Below are positions 11,673-22,024 of a stretch of DNA of 64,000 nucleotides, in pieces. The notes under the pieces were generated by a model. The model saw only the letters and a list, made by a program, of their open reading frames with translations, was not told the DNA's origin and ran no database searches. The stretch is from assembly GCF_030384665.1 (NCBI RefSeq), contig NC_083678.1, positions 744,001-808,000 on the forward strand, given 5' to 3'. Each line of letters opens with the position of its first letter. Position 1 is the first letter of the stretch. The translations under genes were made by a program, and so were the position numbers. Source of the stretch: Lodderomyces elongisporus. Lineage: Eukaryota; Ascomycota; Pichiomycetes; Serinales; Debaryomycetaceae.

Positions 11673-11848
11673 AAAAACGAAAAGAAGAGGAAGAAGAAAG
11701 AAAAAAAAAAGAAAAAAAGAAGAAAAAGAAAGAGAGGCGCTTCGTATGAACCAAGTTGTTATTAGCCAAACAAAGTCATTTACTTTCTTCTTCCCATATC
11801 TATACTAGACCATTTTATTTATTTCCCCCTACATTTGAGAAGAGCAAG
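11239..11848. other. intergenic between LEU3 and GCD11
   Basis: T-rich tracts (11533-11630), then a (GA)n block at 11643-11669 and a purine-rich stretch to about 11734, then a short leader to the GCD11 ATG. A near-cognate TTG upstream in frame at 11756 would add 31 residues that are not family-like, so it is not used as the start. Confidence 0.6.
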
Positions 11849-13450
11849 ATGTCTTACGACGATATAGAAAACGCAACACCAGATATTGTTATTGGAGGCA
11901 CCTTGGAAGAGGAAACCGAAGATTACACATACGATGTGGAGAGCGAGAATGAACAGAATGATGAAAAATTCTTGAATGAGTCAGAAGCCAAGGGCAAGAA
12001 ATCAGTTGCATTTGCTGGTTTGGATGAGGAGGACGAGCAAAAGGCAGAGGAATTGGCCAAGAGGGAGTTTGAGGAAGGTGGCGGTCTTCCAGAGCAGCCA
12101 GATAACCCAGTGTTTTCTGAGTTGACTCCATTGTCACCTGAAATCATCAACAGGCAAGCAACAATCAACATTGGAACTATTGGACACGTCGCACATGGTA
12201 AATCTACAGTGGTGAGAGCTATCTCTGGAGTTCAAACTGTTCGGTTCAAGGATGAGTTGGAAAGAAACATTACCATTAAGTTGGGTTACGCAAATGCCAA
12301 AATATACAAGTGTAACAATCCTGAATGTCCCGAGCCAGATTGTTATAGATCATTTAAGTCAGACAAGGAAATCAGGCCTAAATGTCAGCGTCCTGGTTGT
12401 TCAGGAAGGTATGAGTTGGTTAGACACGTTTCCTTTGTCGATTGTCCAGGGCACGATATTTTGATGAGTACTATGTTGTCAGGAGCAGCGGTGATGGATG
12501 CTGCACTCTTGCTTATTGCAGGAAATGAAAGCTGTCCTCAGCCTCAAACCTCAGAGCATCTTGCTGCTATTGAGATTATGAAGTTGAAGCATGTGATTAT
12601 TTTGCAAAACAAAGTGGATTTAATGAGAGAAGAATCTGCATTGGACCACCAGAAATCCATTATTCAATTCATCAGAGGTACTATTGCTGATGGCGCGCCT
12701 ATTGTCCCAATCTCTGCGCAATTGAAGTACAACATTGATGCAGTGAACCAGTTTATTGTCAACTCCATTCCAGTTCCAATAAGAGACTTTTCGGCGTCTC
12801 CTAGATTGATTGTTATTCGATCTTTCGATGTGAATAAGCCTGGTGCAGACGTTGATGACTTGAAAGGTGGTGTTGCTGGTGGATCTATATTGACTGGTGT
12901 TTTCAAGATTGGTGACGAGATCGAGATCAGACCTGGTATCGTCACAAAGGACGACCAAGGCAGAATCCAATGTAAGACAATTTTCTCAAACATTGTCTCC
13001 TTATTTGCCGAACACAATGACTTGAAGTTTGCCGTTCCAGGTGGTTTGATTGGTGTAGGTACAAAGGTTGACCCCACCTTGTGTAGAGCAGATCGTTTGG
13101 TCGGACAAGTTGTCGGTGCCAAGGGAAACCTTCCATCCATATACTCTGACATTGAGATCAACTACTTTTTGTTGAGAAGATTATTGGGTGTTAAGACGGA
13201 AGGCCAAAAGCAAGGTGCTAAAGTCCGTAAGTTGGAGGTGGGAGAAGTGTTGATGGTGAACATTGGTTCTACGGCTACTGGTGCTAGGGTTGTTGCTGTC
13301 AAGGCTGATATGGCCCGTTTGCAACTTACCTCACCAGCTTGTACAGAGATTAATGAAAAGATTGCCTTGTCGAGACGTATCGAGAAGCATTGGCGTTTGA
13401 TTGGTTGGGCCACTATCAAGAAGGGTACAACCATCAATCCAGTTGTATAA
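11849..13450 (+). CDS. GCD11: translation initiation factor eIF2 gamma subunit
   Basis: A 533-residue GTPase subunit of eIF2, which forms the ternary complex with GTP and initiator Met-tRNA. The ATG at 11849 (MSYDDIEN) gives a length close to the 527 residues of yeast Gcd11. An acidic N-terminal extension (1-100) precedes the G domain: G1 GHVAHGKS (112-119), G3 DCPGH (198-202) and G4 NKVD (254-257). The insert between them has the zinc-knuckle cysteines C155, C160, C165, C179 and C184, typical of eIF2 gamma. Two beta-barrel domains follow, with [19 protein letters not shown] near the end. Codon use is strongly TTG for Leu, as expected for a well-expressed gene in this clade. It is convergent with SST2, 244 bp apart. 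Confidence 0.97.
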   Translation: MSYDDIENATPDIVIGGTLEEETEDYTYDVESENEQNDEKFLNESEAKGKKSVAFAGLDEEDEQKAEELAKREFEEGGGLPEQPDNPVFSELTPLSPEIINRQATINIGTIGHVAHGKSTVVRAISGVQTVRFKDELERNITIKLGYANAKIYKCNNPECPEPDCYRSFKSDKEIRPKCQRPGCSGRYELVRHVSFVDCPGHDILMSTMLSGAAVMDAALLLIAGNESCPQPQTSEHLAAIEIMKLKHVIILQNKVDLMREESALDHQKSIIQFIRGTIADGAPIVPISAQLKYNIDAVNQFIVNSIPVPIRDFSASPRLIVIRSFDVNKPGADVDDLKGGVAGGSILTGVFKIGDEIEIRPGIVTKDDQGRIQCKTIFSNIVSLFAEHNDLKFAVPGGLIGVGTKVDPTLCRADRLVGQVVGAKGNLPSIYSDIEINYFLLRRLLGVKTEGQKQGAKVRKLEVGEVLMVNIGSTATGARVVAVKADMARLQLTSPACTEINEKIALSRRIEKHWRLIGWATIKKGTTINPVV

Positions 13451-13694
13451 AAAATATAGAATATTTTCACAAAACTCTAATATACTTAAAAAATCTTAGA
13501 ACGAATTTAATATGTAGTTAGGAAAAAAAAAATAAACTGTGTGAGTGTGTGTGTGAGAAATGGAAAGTAAAAACAAACGAATAAACAAACAAACAAACAA
13601 ACAAACAACAATAATTTTGACATCAAGTCTGCTGGTTCTTTCGTTGTTTGTTCCGTATTCTCTTTCTCTCCAACCCTTTGTGGTTTTCTTAGAC
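13451..13694. other. convergent 3' intergenic, (AAAC)n
   Basis: The short region between the 3' ends of GCD11 and SST2. It contains a TG repeat near 13540-13556 and an (AAAC)n repeat at 13583-13606. It probably holds both 3' processing sites. Confidence 0.55.
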
Positions 13695-15998
13695 TCACGA
13701 GCTTGATAATGACCCATATTTACTCAAGAATTTAGGGACAGAATCAATTTCCATCAAGTTGTACAAGTGCTTGCGCACTTGCGTGTAGGCATTCTTGATT
13801 TCGCGTATATTTGACAAGGTATCGGCTCCATGAGCAAGACTTGATTTGCATTGGTCAAATTCGGGTTCACTTGCATCACTATTGTGTCGAGAATTTGCAA
13901 CACAGGAGTTATTAAGGTATCTGCAGGCATCATAAACATCGTCGTTGCCATTCTCATTACTACTAATACTGCAACTGTCCTCGTTTTCACCTTTTTCTTT
14001 TTCTTTTTCTTTTCTTTTTTCTTTTTCTTTCTCAGTTTCCTCATACCTCATTGAGCTGCTATCGTGTGTATCAGGGTACTTCATCAATAGATCCAGAATC
14101 TTGGATTTGAGTTTGTAGTCAATATTCACCGTCAACGGTGAATCGCCACTAATAAACGTATTAAATATTTGATAGGCCATTGACATGCAAGTCTTTTGGT
14201 GTTCAAGTGGGTGAAGGGTTGATGATTTAGTTGTTGTATCTTTCTCCAAACCAGTTCTACCTTGTGTATTCAAAATGCTTGCAGCTTTCTTATCAAAAAT
14301 CTCAAGCTGACAGTAGGCGTCGTAATTTTCTTGACAAAACTCTTGTTCCAAATGTTTCTTGAATTGCATTGCAATCCCGGGGTCGGTCAAAATTTCAGCC
14401 AAAGTCAATTTAGACTTGCTTGACCTAAAGATGACATGTTTAGAAAACTGTCTTGGAGCCATCAGGCTCCTTGATGCCAACTGGTTCCAAAGACTAATCG
14501 CAATACCATGTTCAGTCACCGTGTAAAGCTCATTCTTCAGGAATTCGTAAAGAGGGTCGAACCTGGATGATGGGGTCGAATCTGAAACAGAACCTGAAGA
14601 GATCCCGGTGCCAAATTCTTTACTCACAATAAGCTTGTGTTTAACAAATAAACTAGCAACTTCAAGCGCTTGCTTGGGACTCACAATATCAGTGCAGTCC
14701 ATAAGCCATTGACAAATCGCCTTACCTGCGACATTATAGAAGATTTTTCCACCTACTTTCACAAAGTCCTCTTTCATCATTCTTACACCCGCAGATGCCA
14801 CATAGTACTGAACATGTGCCTCTGATCTAGGGTTTTCATAATAACGGTGGTGGAATGGGCTCTGGGCTACTTTAAGCTCAGTAGCACCGGTACTAGTACT
14901 ATTGCTACCACGACCCCGATCGCCGCCAACACTGATGTTACTATCATTATCATTATCATCATTATCATCAATGCTGGTGGTAGCAGTAGCAGTAGTAGTG
15001 GCAGTAGCAGTGTTCTCATTAACCATAGCAGTAGCGGTATTTGAACTCTTTGAATTTTGTGTAAAATCAGCACATTTGTTTTGTAAATTCAGAAAGCGAA
15101 ATTCAGATTCCAGACTAACCACTGAAGTTTTAGATACACTCTCGAGATTCGACAAAGAGTCCGGAAATAGCACCTCTAAACCTTCGCTTTCAAGAACTCC
15201 ATCCATTGTTTTCTTCGTTACAATAGGAATCTCATCAGGCCTATTTGTGGGAGACCATACATTTGGCTTGGGACCTAGCAACTTGCTGAATAAAAGATAT
15301 ACCAAATTCTTGGAGAAAAGAATCTTGTCAGATATAGGATCCCTTTCAAAAGTAAACAACTGCATCGTATTGAATGCTGGTTGAAACAAGATTTCTGGCA
15401 TGTCGGACCTCTTGAGTCCTTGTTTAACGCAAAATGCGTGCACTATAAATATACCTTTGGGAGTCGGTTGAAGAAGAACATTGTGCTTTGGCTCTGCCCG
15501 AGTCCGGTCAGCGGGCGAGTGAAGAAACTTTGCTCTATAGAACTCCCTTATCAATAGTGTGGCAATCTCACGCTTGAAATTATAAGATATTGACGTGACT
15601 GTTTTCAGAGATTCCACCTGCAAATAGAGGTGGGCCATCTTTTCTACCGCCGCATTCATCGAGAAGGAGTACGGAATCCGTTTTGAAGACTGTTTGAAAA
15701 GTTTAATTCTTGCAAATGCAGACAACAGAGCTTGCTCCGTCGCCGAGTTATCAATGGAGGGTTTTTTCAAATTCAAAGCAACAATCAACATCGCAAATAT
15801 ATCTTTAAAGCTCTTGTCATAGATCCTGCCGGTTGTGGATCTATTGAACTTATTGAGTGTTACTTCATGAAGAATGTCATATTCTGGGTGTTCTTGGTAT
15901 GGTCGATCATCCAATTTGGTCGAGGAAACGATTTGGGTACCTTTGCATTCTTCAGCATCAGTATCAGACTCTCTGTATGTCAATTCGCTACTCGGCAT
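13695..15998 (-). CDS. SST2: RGS protein Sst2, pheromone desensitisation
   Basis: A 767-residue GTPase-activating protein for the pheromone-response G-alpha. I take the ATG at 15998 (MPSSELTY). Residues about 45-140 are the first DEP-like region (GRIYDKSFKDIFAML). Residues about 385-480 are the second DEP domain (VKVGGKIFYNVAGKAICQWLMD), which in yeast binds the receptor tail. The RGS domain starts about 530 (LTLAEILTDPGIAMQFKKHLEQ), has QENYDAYCQLEIFD, and resumes near the C-terminus after an inserted Lys/Glu-rich and Ser/Asn-rich segment (about 650-720). A split RGS domain is also seen in S. cerevisiae Sst2. A Thr/Asp/Asn low-complexity linker lies at about 320-380. It is divergent from ORC4. 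The family call is firm; the receptor it serves is not shown by the sequence. Confidence 0.9.
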   Translation of the reverse strand: MPSSELTYRESDTDAEECKGTQIVSSTKLDDRPYQEHPEYDILHEVTLNKFNRSTTGRIYDKSFKDIFAMLIVALNLKKPSIDNSATEQALLSAFARIKLFKQSSKRIPYSFSMNAAVEKMAHLYLQVESLKTVTSISYNFKREIATLLIREFYRAKFLHSPADRTRAEPKHNVLLQPTPKGIFIVHAFCVKQGLKRSDMPEILFQPAFNTMQLFTFERDPISDKILFSKNLVYLLFSKLLGPKPNVWSPTNRPDEIPIVTKKTMDGVLESEGLEVLFPDSLSNLESVSKTSVVSLESEFRFLNLQNKCADFTQNSKSSNTATAMVNENTATATTTATATTSIDDNDDNDNDSNISVGGDRGRGSNSTSTGATELKVAQSPFHHRYYENPRSEAHVQYYVASAGVRMMKEDFVKVGGKIFYNVAGKAICQWLMDCTDIVSPKQALEVASLFVKHKLIVSKEFGTGISSGSVSDSTPSSRFDPLYEFLKNELYTVTEHGIAISLWNQLASRSLMAPRQFSKHVIFRSSKSKLTLAEILTDPGIAMQFKKHLEQEFCQENYDAYCQLEIFDKKAASILNTQGRTGLEKDTTTKSSTLHPLEHQKTCMSMAYQIFNTFISGDSPLTVNIDYKLKSKILDLLMKYPDTHDSSSMRYEETEKEKEKRKEKEKEKGENEDSCSISSNENGNDDVYDACRYLNNSCVANSRHNSDASEPEFDQCKSSLAHGADTLSNIREIKNAYTQVRKHLYNLMEIDSVPKFLSKYGSLSSS

Positions 15999-16264
15999 GA
16001 TCAATCTTGGTTCGTACCCTTTGAGTGACTCAACCTACTTGGAACTCTCAATGCTTGTTTTATGCAACCGCCAATTAGCTTATAGGAGATAATTCCAAAA
16101 AAAAAAAGGGGGGGGGGGGGATTTCGGAACAAGCTGGTTATCGGATTTTCACATATTATCACACATGCTCAGCATACACCACAATCAACACCTTCTCCTC
16201 TTTTTTCACTTTCTCCTCTCCTCAGTCATAACTTATGGTCATTGGCCCTATTATAAAAGGATAC

Positions 16265-16295
<31 letters not shown>

Positions 16296-16633
16296 ATATA
16301 ATATAATTGATAATGTTGTATATAATATTCCTATATTATTAATGCATCTCCATACTATCTCTTTGGTTTATAAGAAAATAGAGGCGGCTGCGCGGAGTCG
16401 ATCTCCTAGCGGAATATTTATATATACATATATGAAAATATATGAGGAAAAAAAAATAATCCTCGAAGCACACCCACAAGGTCTTTCAAATCTGGAAAAA
16501 AATGTTTGTCTTTTTTACTTTAGTTTTTCTTTGCAAGACCTCCTAGTTCCGCATTTATGAATGTACAATATTATAAGATATTGTATTTATATCTACAAAC
16601 TGTAATTGTGAAATAGCATTCCCACAGCCTTCT
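15999..16633. other. divergent promoter region of SST2 and ORC4
   Basis: 635 bp between two divergent ATGs. It contains TGACTCA at 16026-16032 (within TGAGTGACTCA, 28 bp before the SST2 ATG), a G13 run (16108-16120) and an (AT)n repeat at 16265-16288. I found no TGAAACA pheromone-response element, which would have been expected for SST2 by analogy with S. cerevisiae. Confidence 0.5.
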
Positions 16634-18496
16634 ATGAATGTGCCGCAAGATTTGGACCGACGCAAAAACGACGATAACAACAATAACAACAACAACAACA
16701 ACAACAGCAATGACAGAGGCACCGACACGGGCACGGGCAATGGTATGGAATTGAATCCTATGCATCGATTGCCAGATTCAGAGGTTGCCAAAGCATCACA
16801 CAAGAGGAAATACTCTCATTCCCCAGGTGACTCTTACGGCGGACCAGAAGTGATACCAGCATTAGAACCTGAAGCCGAATTGGAGCTACGATCGAAATCA
16901 TACACAGAACTAAACTCGGAATTGAACCAACTTGATGGAAAACCTGTGGAAAATGGTAAGTTGGAAAAAGGTAAGCGCATCAAGCTCCTTGCTGTTCCTC
17001 ATAGTGAAACTCAAACAACAGCTACGCCGAATAAAACATTTGACAGAACATTGAAAAAAACCAGCGACATAAATGGCAGTAATTGTTGCGATGACATACA
17101 AAGGATAATACAGAGAGTAATGCTTCAACTCAATGGAGAGTTGGATTTGCGGGGTAACTCCTCTTTAAAGGAGATATATTCCACGATTTACAATGTGTTT
17201 TTCAAAGCTGTAATTCAGAAAGAAAGCCATTCGATCCTTTTGGTCGGTCCAAAGGGGTGTGGCAAAAGTACAATAGTTGAGCAGGCGTTAACGAGTTTGG
17301 ATAAGATTGCGCCAGATGCTTATATAAGAATCAACCTCCATTCATCGATACACACAGATGATCGCGAGGCTTTGCGAGAGGTTGCTCGGCAATTGGATAG
17401 ATCATTCTCGGACTTTTCTGGAAGCAAAGGTAATTTTACCGAAAAAGTTTTGGAGCAGAAATCGATAAACGACACTCTAGCAAATATTTTGCAGGTCCTC
17501 GGCGGAACTTCGAGTGGTTCCGAGAGTACCGAGAGGCAATGGATACCTTTGGTATTCATCATTGATGAAATTGAGAAATTTGCAACAAGCAATCGACAGA
17601 CATTGTTATACAACTTACTTGACTTGTGCCAAAACAGTCAGGTCCCTATTTCCGTTATTGGACTCACATCGAAGTTGAATGCTAAGGAATCGCTAGAGAA
17701 GAGAGTAAGCAGTAGGTTTTCTCAACGGACTGAAATGATTGTATTTCCTCATTCTTTTGAAGAGTTTGTAGCAAATGCCAAGCTGCACTTGCTTCTCGGT
17801 GATGAATACATAAACTTATTGGAACTGCCGAAACTGGGGCTTGAGTGGAATGAACAAATTGAGAGAGTATTTGGAGACAAGACCTCTAAACTTGCGGAGT
17901 TCCATATGAGAGAATACCACACCACAAGAAATTATCGTGTCATACTCGACCAATACAAGATTGCATTATCTGGCGTATCTATGTTATCTGGTGTACACAA
18001 GACAAAAGATGTAAATGCACTGGGTTTGCTAACACTAAACGCAAACTTTGCATCAAGAACTGGTAGTGTGATAAGGGAAATTCTTTTATCGCTTTCTACA
18101 GTTGAGTTATTCATCTTGATAGCTGCCGTGAGGTGGCTGGAAAAGTACGATGCAGATGTTATCAACTTTAGTTTGGCCTTTCTGGAGTATATTCAAATGC
18201 AAAAATTGACAGAACCAACCAATTCTTTTTCTTCCGGACTTACTACGAGCATCCAGGTGGAGAAACGTTTATGGACAAGAGAGTTGTTGAGAAACAGCTG
18301 GAGAAATTTGTACAGAGTGGGGATTTTGGTAGATCCACAGACGACGGGTGGTGATGTTTCTCATGGAGGCGACTCGAGGTCAAGCTCAACAGTCCTCGAG
18401 GAAAACACGATGGTGGTGATAGATATTACACTCGATGAGCTTAGTGCATTTGTACTGAAAAAACCAGGGTTGAAGAAATATTTGCGACTCTCATAA
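16634..18496 (+). CDS. ORC4: origin recognition complex subunit 4
   Basis: A 620-residue AAA+ subunit of the nuclear origin recognition complex, which marks replication origins and loads MCM. The N-terminal 130 residues are low complexity with a poly-Asn tract (about 15-24). The AAA+ core has Walker A GPKGCGKST (205-213), Walker B VFIIDEIEKFA (Asp311, Glu312), sensor-type GLTSKLNAKESLEKRVSSRF and then the C-terminal winged-helix region. The order and the KRVSSRFSQR segment match Orc4. It is longer than the 529-residue S. cerevisiae protein because of the N-terminal extension. The start is the first ATG, preceded by an AT-rich leader. It is followed 1 kb later by RIX7 on the same strand. Confidence 0.9.
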   Translation: MNVPQDLDRRKNDDNNNNNNNNNNSNDRGTDTGTGNGMELNPMHRLPDSEVAKASHKRKYSHSPGDSYGGPEVIPALEPEAELELRSKSYTELNSELNQLDGKPVENGKLEKGKRIKLLAVPHSETQTTATPNKTFDRTLKKTSDINGSNCCDDIQRIIQRVMLQLNGELDLRGNSSLKEIYSTIYNVFFKAVIQKESHSILLVGPKGCGKSTIVEQALTSLDKIAPDAYIRINLHSSIHTDDREALREVARQLDRSFSDFSGSKGNFTEKVLEQKSINDTLANILQVLGGTSSGSESTERQWIPLVFIIDEIEKFATSNRQTLLYNLLDLCQNSQVPISVIGLTSKLNAKESLEKRVSSRFSQRTEMIVFPHSFEEFVANAKLHLLLGDEYINLLELPKLGLEWNEQIERVFGDKTSKLAEFHMREYHTTRNYRVILDQYKIALSGVSMLSGVHKTKDVNALGLLTLNANFASRTGSVIREILLSLSTVELFILIAAVRWLEKYDADVINFSLAFLEYIQMQKLTEPTNSFSSGLTTSIQVEKRLWTRELLRNSWRNLYRVGILVDPQTTGGDVSHGGDSRSSSTVLEENTMVVIDITLDELSAFVLKKPGLKKYLRLS

Positions 18497-19525
18497 GAAA
18501 AAGGATGGTTTGTATGTGTATGAGTGTGTAGGCGTTGGTATTGGCGTTTATTTGACATGTTTCAGTGTTCCTGTTTGTTTGTTTGTTTTGTTTTTTGTTT
18601 TTTTCCAGTGAATTTGGTGCAAAATATGATCGAATCTATGTATGTTAAGATATGTTTAAATCTTACATAAAAGTTATCTTCAGCAACTTCAATTAGGAAG
18701 AAAAGTTCGCAGTTGGGATAAATGTAGATGAAAACGCCAGTTACATATCCTTTGTAGGATAAAGTAGACCAACCTTTATCTATTTACCCTTTTTGTTCAT
18801 TTAGTTAGCCAAGCAAATTAGAGATTAATAGTGAAGAGAAAGACAATGTTGACATTTTTTTTTTTTTTGCTAGTTTTTATTTCCCGAGTCCGATATATCT
18901 ACATTGGTTCTGTGGGAGAAAATCGAAAAACTTTGCACCCGACTAACCTCTCTTACCGTCCACTTTCAAACAGAGTTTAATCTGGTTGGGCTACAGAAAA
19001 AACCTTTCCTTTGAGGTAAACAACAGAGAAACTGTACTTTACCTTATTAAGATGTACGTATATTTCAACAGTCGAAAAATGTATGGTGACACAAGAATGC
19101 TGCTACCAGTCACCCTGTCCTGTCTTCTTCCTCCCTTTTCTCTTTTTGAACTCTTTGTTTTTGTGAGTAAAAAGTAAATTCTTTTATTTCATATTTTATT
19201 TTATTTTATTTTATTTTATTTTATTTTATTGTTAGTATTGTTTTTGTAATTGTGATTATTGATTTTTATATATATATATATATTTTTTTCTGTGTGGTAT
19301 TTTTTTTTTCTTAAAAATAAATGCATGCTCATCATTGCGATGCCCACAATGCCCACAATGCCCGATTTGATTTGATTTGATTAGATTGTGATATATTGAT
19401 ACAGACTTTAATCATAATTGTTTTGTATCTAAAAACACCAGTCTACAGGTGAATACAGAGTCCGGTTTTTTTTTCTTTTCTTTTCTATTCTATTCTTTGG
19501 TTTTCATTTTTTTTTACAAGGAAGG
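18497..19525. other. intergenic between ORC4 and RIX7
   Basis: 1 kb without a supported gene. It includes T runs, a (TTTTA)n repeat at 19192-19230, an (AT)n tract near 19268-19282, CCCACAATG and TTTGA short repeats near 19340-19382 and a TTTTC-rich leader before RIX7. Confidence 0.55.
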
Positions 19526-22024
19526 ATGACTAGAGATAATATTGTCACCAGTGCTATTGACCAAAAAATTTATAATCTCGTCATTGACTATTTGGAGGAG
19601 AAAAGCTTGGCCAATAGGAAGAACCTATCGTCTGATGAGTTGCAGGACCCACTAGCAGGAATGGAGTCTGCCAACAACTTGACAATTACACAGACTACAT
19701 CAATTGTACAGCAGAGAGAGCTTTCCTTAAAGCGAGTCAAGAAAGCACAGCTTGAAAAGTCCATTTCAAAAGTTCTTCGTATTATACGCGAAGACGAGGC
19801 AGAAGAAATAGGAACTGATGAACAAGCTTTATCAGCACACCATTCTGAAGTCGATGGCAATGGTGAATTGGAGGGCCAAGAAGAAAGAGATGGCGAAGAA
19901 AATGGGAACAATATGATGGTTGTGAAAGACACTAATTCTACAAACAAGTCTGTTGTGTCTCTTTGGAAAACTCCCACCGAAGACGAGTCTGAAAATAACG
20001 AGGCAGACAATGTTGGGCTAAAAAGAAAGTCCAGAGAAACATCCAAAACCACTACACTTAAGCGACAGAGACGTAAGGTGAATTACACAACTCCAACTTT
20101 GGATTTCTCGACCCTCGGCGGAATTGATAATGTTACCACACAACTTTTGGAGATTATTGGATTACCGATATTGCACCCGGAGATTTACTTGTCTACTGGT
20201 GTGGAACCACCTAGAGGTGTCCTTCTCTATGGTCCGCCTGGGTGCGGGAAAACAACCGTTGCCAATGCTCTCGCAGGAGAGTTAAAGGTGCCGTTTATTA
20301 ATATTTCTGCGCCATCAATCGTCTCCGGTATGTCGGGAGAGTCCGAGAAGAAATTGCGCGACTTGTTTGAAGAAGCCAAATCCGTGGCGCCTTGTATTAT
20401 ATTTATGGACGAGATTGATGCGATAACTCCAAAAAGAGACGGAGGAGCACAAAGGGAAATGGAGCGCCGAATTGTGGCTCAATTATTAACACTTATGGAT
20501 GAACTTCGTATGGAAAATACAAACAATAAACCCGTTATTGTTATTGGTGCCACAAACAGACCCGACTCTCTTGATTCAGCTCTCCGTAGGGCAGGACGAT
20601 TTGATAGAGAGATTTGTTTGAACGTTCCCAATGAAAGTCAGAGAGAGTCGATACTACGTGCCATGACCAAAGACATCAAGCTAGACGGCGAGTCCTTGTT
20701 TAATTACAGAGAACTATCAAAGCTTACGCCTGGTTATGTTGGCGCAGATCTCAAGAGCTTGGTGACTGCGGCCGGTGTATTTGCCATCAAAAGGATTTTC
20801 GAATCCTTGATTCAAAGAGAAGACGAGAAAGAAGCGGTGTCTGATGGCATGGACATTGATGTCAGGGAGTTACTGAATGATCAACAAGGTGCTTTGGCTC
20901 AAGCGTTTAGCAAAAAGTCCGATGTTGAAAAGCTTTCTACAATACAAAAATTCTTGGCGGCACACCCCGATCCACTCACTGGTGAGCAACTCGAGCCATT
21001 GTCAATTACGTATGATGATTTCATAAATGCACTTCACACTGTTCAACCCTCTGCAAAACGAGAAGGGTTTGCAACTGTTCCCGATGTCACTTGGAATAAA
21101 GTGGGTGCATTAAGCTCGATAAGAACTGAGCTCCATATGTGTATTGTTCAACCTGTTAAGAAGCCGGAGTTGTTTCTGAAAGTGGGTATTACTGCGCCAT
21201 CGGGTGTTTTAATGTGGGGACCTCCCGGATGTGGTAAGACATTGTTGGCGAAAGCAGTGGCGAACGAGAGTCGAGCCAATTTCATTTCGATCAAGGGCCC
21301 CGAGCTTTTAAATAAGTATGTTGGTGAGTCCGAGAAAGCTGTTAGACAGGTATTCCAGCGGGCACGAGCATCAACGCCCTGTATCATTTTTTTTGATGAG
21401 TTGGATGCCTTGGTGCCTCGTCGTGATAATTCAATGTCAGAGTCAAGTTCACGAGTGGTGAACACGTTATTGACAGAGCTCGACGGTCTTAATGACAGAA
21501 AGGGGGTATTTGTTATTGGAGCCACAAATCGACCGGATATGATTGATCCTGCAATGTTGCGTCCAGGCCGGTTGGACAAGACTCTCTACATCCAATTGCC
21601 CACCCCAGATGAGAGATTTGAGATTTTGAAAACCATTGTGCGCGCCAACCAAAGTCCGATCGACAACGATGTTAATCTCCACGAGATTGCACATGAGGAG
21701 CGATGCAGAAACTTTTCAGGAGCAGACTTGTCTTCGCTAGTGAAGGAAGCAGCAGTTTCAGCACTTAAGCGGAGTTTTTTCCACTCGCATAAATTACTGA
21801 ACTTGGACCTGTCACAGTTCTATGATGTCAACGATGATAACGAGATTGACATCAAGGTTAACAAGTCCGATTTTGATCAGGCATTATCGCGTATACGTCC
21901 GAGTGTTAGTGACCGGGATAGAGCAAAGTATGAAAGATTGAACAAAAAGTTAGGATGGGATGTGATAGGCCCGGAAAGTGCCAACGACGGTGCCAATGAA
22001 GGAGCTAACAACGAGCTGCTCTAG
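19526..22024 (+). CDS. RIX7: AAA-ATPase Rix7, ribosome biogenesis (NVL homologue)
   Basis: An 832-residue tandem AAA+ ATPase of the nucleolus/nucleus that drives late 60S pre-ribosome maturation. The N-terminal region (1-180) is acidic and ends in a basic KRQRRKVNYTTP nuclear-signal-like patch. AAA domain D1 has Walker A GPPGCGKT (236-243) and Walker B IIFMDEID (Asp295, Glu296). D2 has Walker A GPPGCGKT (565-572) and Walker B IIFFDELD (Asp624, Glu625). Both have GATNRPD sensor and GRFD/GRLD arginine-finger motifs. GPELLNKYVGESEKAVRQVFQRARAS and the DNSMSESSSRVVNTLLTELDGLND stretch separate it from Cdc48. Length is like the 837-residue yeast protein. It is the last ordinary gene before the gene-free region. 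Confidence 0.95.
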   Translation: MTRDNIVTSAIDQKIYNLVIDYLEEKSLANRKNLSSDELQDPLAGMESANNLTITQTTSIVQQRELSLKRVKKAQLEKSISKVLRIIREDEAEEIGTDEQALSAHHSEVDGNGELEGQEERDGEENGNNMMVVKDTNSTNKSVVSLWKTPTEDESENNEADNVGLKRKSRETSKTTTLKRQRRKVNYTTPTLDFSTLGGIDNVTTQLLEIIGLPILHPEIYLSTGVEPPRGVLLYGPPGCGKTTVANALAGELKVPFINISAPSIVSGMSGESEKKLRDLFEEAKSVAPCIIFMDEIDAITPKRDGGAQREMERRIVAQLLTLMDELRMENTNNKPVIVIGATNRPDSLDSALRRAGRFDREICLNVPNESQRESILRAMTKDIKLDGESLFNYRELSKLTPGYVGADLKSLVTAAGVFAIKRIFESLIQREDEKEAVSDGMDIDVRELLNDQQGALAQAFSKKSDVEKLSTIQKFLAAHPDPLTGEQLEPLSITYDDFINALHTVQPSAKREGFATVPDVTWNKVGALSSIRTELHMCIVQPVKKPELFLKVGITAPSGVLMWGPPGCGKTLLAKAVANESRANFISIKGPELLNKYVGESEKAVRQVFQRARASTPCIIFFDELDALVPRRDNSMSESSSRVVNTLLTELDGLNDRKGVFVIGATNRPDMIDPAMLRPGRLDKTLYIQLPTPDERFEILKTIVRANQSPIDNDVNLHEIAHEERCRNFSGADLSSLVKEAAVSALKRSFFHSHKLLNLDLSQFYDVNDDNEIDIKVNKSDFDQALSRIRPSVSDRDRAKYERLNKKLGWDVIGPESANDGANEGANNELL

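Noticed and set aside
11756..11848. Upstream TTG start for GCD11
   Set aside because: The extra 31 residues are not family-like and the ATG at 11849 gives the normal length.
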